A DNA stretch of 6,560 nt from Desulfohalobiaceae bacterium (GTDB taxonomy: Bacteria > Desulfobacterota > Desulfovibrionia > Desulfovibrionales > Desulfothermaceae): the NCBI GenBank assembly GCA_021737115.1, contig JAIPER010000206.1:1-6560 (forward strand). The letters run 5' to 3'. Numbering within the stretch: position 1 is the first letter of the stretch; every line of letters begins with the position of its first letter. Positions 5,248 to 6,560 of this stretch are shown here, in pieces. A program made the translations under genes and the position numbers. The notes below the pieces were generated by a model. It ran no database searches. It was given only the letters and a program-made list of their open reading frames with translations, and had not been told where the DNA came from.

Positions 5248-5952
5248 TCAGTTGAAGAAAAACCTGTCCGGGGTGACCCGGTTACTGTTTTTGAAGAAGG
5301 GTAGTAGCAAGATCCCGGCTATGAATCCGGCTGCATGGGCCCACCAGGCCACCCCGGCCGCGCTCTCCCCAACCGAGGCCACAAGCCCTGAAAAGAGCTG
5401 GATGAAGAACCAGATCCCGAGAAAGACCACCGCCGGAAGGTCGATGAACAGGGGGAAGATCAGAATTGGTATCAGGGTCAGGACCGTGGCCCGGGGATAG
5501 AGGATCACATAGGCCCCCATCACTCCGGCGATGGCTCCGGAAGCCCCGACAACCGGCACCGTAGAGTCGATGTTGAAAAACATGTGGCCGGCCAGGGCGC
5601 TCAGGCCGCAGCACAGATAAAAAGCCACGAACCGCAGCGGCCCCATGATGTCCTCCACATTATCGGCAAATATCCAGAGGATCCACATGTTGGCCAGAAA
5701 ATGAAAAAAGCCGCTGTGCAGAAACATGTGGGTGAAAAACGGGTAGAGTCCGGAGCTGGTATACCCGACCCACTCGGCCCATTCCGGATGAAAATACCTG
5801 GCCGGCACCACTCCCAGCAGGTAAAAAAGGCGGGTCGTCTCTTCTCTGCCAAGCCCCATCTCATAAAGATAGAACAACACGTTGATCCCGACCAGGGTCC
5901 TGGTTCCGTAGGGGACGTGTCTGCGGGGGATGTAATCTCGTATCGGAAACAT
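5248..5952 (-). CDS. Rhomboid-family intramembrane serine protease
   Basis: Complete 234-residue, strongly hydrophobic protein with about six or seven membrane segments, roughly at 17-33, 70-93, 104-126, 132-152, 155-170, 174-193 and 201-219. The catalytic serine is S138 in VVGASGAIAG and the catalytic histidine is H206 in WWAHAAGF. The upstream H79-x4-H84-x3-N88 motif contributes the oxyanion-side residues by analogy to GlpG. It should cleave transmembrane helices in the inner membrane; the substrate is unknown. The MFPIRDYIPRR start is typical of this compact bacterial subfamily and supports the ATG at 5952, although the ribosome site there is weak (AGAAG). A stronger AAGGAG lies about 55 nt further upstream and does not serve this ATG. 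The gene is convergent with the YkgJ-family gene and downstream, on the same strand, of an unrecognised gene 158 bp away. Confidence 0.95.
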   Translation of the reverse strand: MFPIRDYIPRRHVPYGTRTLVGINVLFYLYEMGLGREETTRLFYLLGVVPARYFHPEWAEWVGYTSSGLYPFFTHMFLHSGFFHFLANMWILWIFADNVEDIMGPLRFVAFYLCCGLSALAGHMFFNIDSTVPVVGASGAIAGVMGAYVILYPRATVLTLIPILIFPLFIDLPAVVFLGIWFFIQLFSGLVASVGESAAGVAWWAHAAGFIAGILLLPFFKNSNRVTPDRFFFN

Positions 5953-5994
5953 GGCTTCTGTAGCGTCGGACTTGAAATCGTTGCCCCTTGGGCC

Positions 5995-6009
5995 AGCAAA
6001 CAGTTTGCT
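5995..6009. promoter_or_regulatory. 15-bp palindrome upstream of the rhomboid gene
   Basis: AGCAAAC-A-GTTTGCT is a perfect 7-bp inverted repeat with a 1-nt centre. It overlaps a ribosome-site-like AAGGAG on the minus strand (6013-6008). It is either an operator or a small leader hairpin; no convincing promoter was found in 5953-6110. Confidence 0.35.
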
Positions 6010-6110
6010 CCTTATTCAAGTCCTTGCTGAATTAGGGTTCCTGGTTCAGGATTGAAGAGAAATTCCTGATGAGACGTTCCGTTTCGAATGGGCAGCAACA
6101 GGCTCAGCCA

Positions 6111-6560
6111 TCATGCAGCGCCTCGGACAATACCGGCCTCCTGCAACTGCTGCACAAACTCGCGGGTCTTTTTCTTCCTTAATCGAGACAGGTGCCGGAC
6201 CGCGTATTCGGCCTGCTTTTCGAGCTCCTCTCTGCTTTTGCTGTTGCCGATGACCAGATCAGGACCATCGGTTCCTGCATTCTCCCTGGAGACCGATTCC
6301 GGCTCCAGCCGCAGCACCGCATCGAAGGAGTCTCTTCCCACTGTCTGCAGCAGACGATCCGGGATTTCCAGGATGATCAGCCTGTTTTTTTTGTGTTCGG
6401 ACAGAAATTCGCGCGCCCTGTGTTCCAGAAGTGGAGCAATGGTCTCGAAGATGGTCCCTGCAGTTCCCCGCCCGGACCCATGGCCCGAGATGACCCATAC
6501 GGGGTCGGTTTCAGGCTCTCCGAGTTCGAAACCATGGCCCAGGGTTCTCTCAAGCAATTC
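6111..6560 (-). CDS. Unrecognised protein, C-terminal 149 residues only
   Basis: The frame stays open from the right edge of the window to TGA at 6111, so the N-terminus is outside. I do not recognise the family. Visible features: a glycine-rich GHGSGRGTAG stretch after a hydrophobic VWVI strand; a helix (ETIAPLLEHRAREFL); a second strand, RLIILEIP; a DAVLRLEPE segment; and a basic, helix-rich C-terminus containing RHLSRLRKKKTREF. The alternation of strand and helix suggests a soluble alpha/beta domain with a charged tail, probably cytosolic. No membrane segment is visible. The coding call rests on open frame length at the edge, protein-like composition and an orderly stop followed by a spacer; an overlapping minus-strand frame at 6259-6498 looks like its shadow. 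It could share a transcript with the rhomboid gene, 158 bp downstream, but nothing shows this. Confidence 0.75.
   Translation of the reverse strand, partial: ELLERTLGHGFELGEPETDPVWVISGHGSGRGTAGTIFETIAPLLEHRAREFLSEHKKNRLIILEIPDRLLQTVGRDSFDAVLRLEPESVSRENAGTDGPDLVIGNSKSREELEKQAEYAVRHLSRLRKKKTREFVQQLQEAGIVRGAA

Overview
This window looks like an ordinary chromosomal stretch from a Gram-negative, probably anaerobic bacterium, possibly of the Desulfobacterota (Desulfovibrionales-like). That placement is an inference from gene content: a thioredoxin-reductase-like flavoprotein, a PAS hybrid histidine kinase, a YkgJ-type cysteine-cluster protein and a short rhomboid of the MFPIRDYIP type. No taxonomic marker other than a tRNA is present. 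No mobile element with a transposase or integrase, no CRISPR array and no rRNA are visible.

Layout from left to right: (1) 2-901, minus, a thioredoxin reductase-like flavoprotein with a CVDC redox centre but altered NADPH-binding motifs. (2) 902-1348, intergenic, with a strong GC-rich stem-loop and then a near-perfect sigma70 promoter. (3) 1349-1699, plus, a 116-residue protein whose C-terminal two thirds read like an HU/IHF fold without the DNA-clamping arm. It is followed by several stem-loops ending in a textbook terminator at 1776-1811. (4) 1839-3935, minus, a soluble PAS-PAS-HisKA-HATPase-REC hybrid kinase. (5) 4208-4283, minus, tRNA-Lys(CTT) with encoded CCA and its own promoter. (6) 4284-4689, a repeat-rich spacer holding a 41-bp imperfect direct repeat (36/41 identical), nested inverted repeats, a candidate plus-strand promoter and a possible gene remnant. 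(7) 4690-5163, plus, a YkgJ-family protein. (8) 5248-5952, minus, a rhomboid serine protease convergent with it across a long stem-loop. (9) 6111-6560, minus, the C-terminal part of an unrecognised protein running off the right edge.

The genes do not form one operon. Most are single-gene units with their own promoter or terminator signals and alternating direction. The most distinctive items are the arm-less HU-like protein, with unusually strong expression signals, and the reductase-like flavoprotein with a degenerate pyridine-nucleotide site. The rest is mainly housekeeping or signalling. No obvious new multi-gene defence or mobile system is visible.
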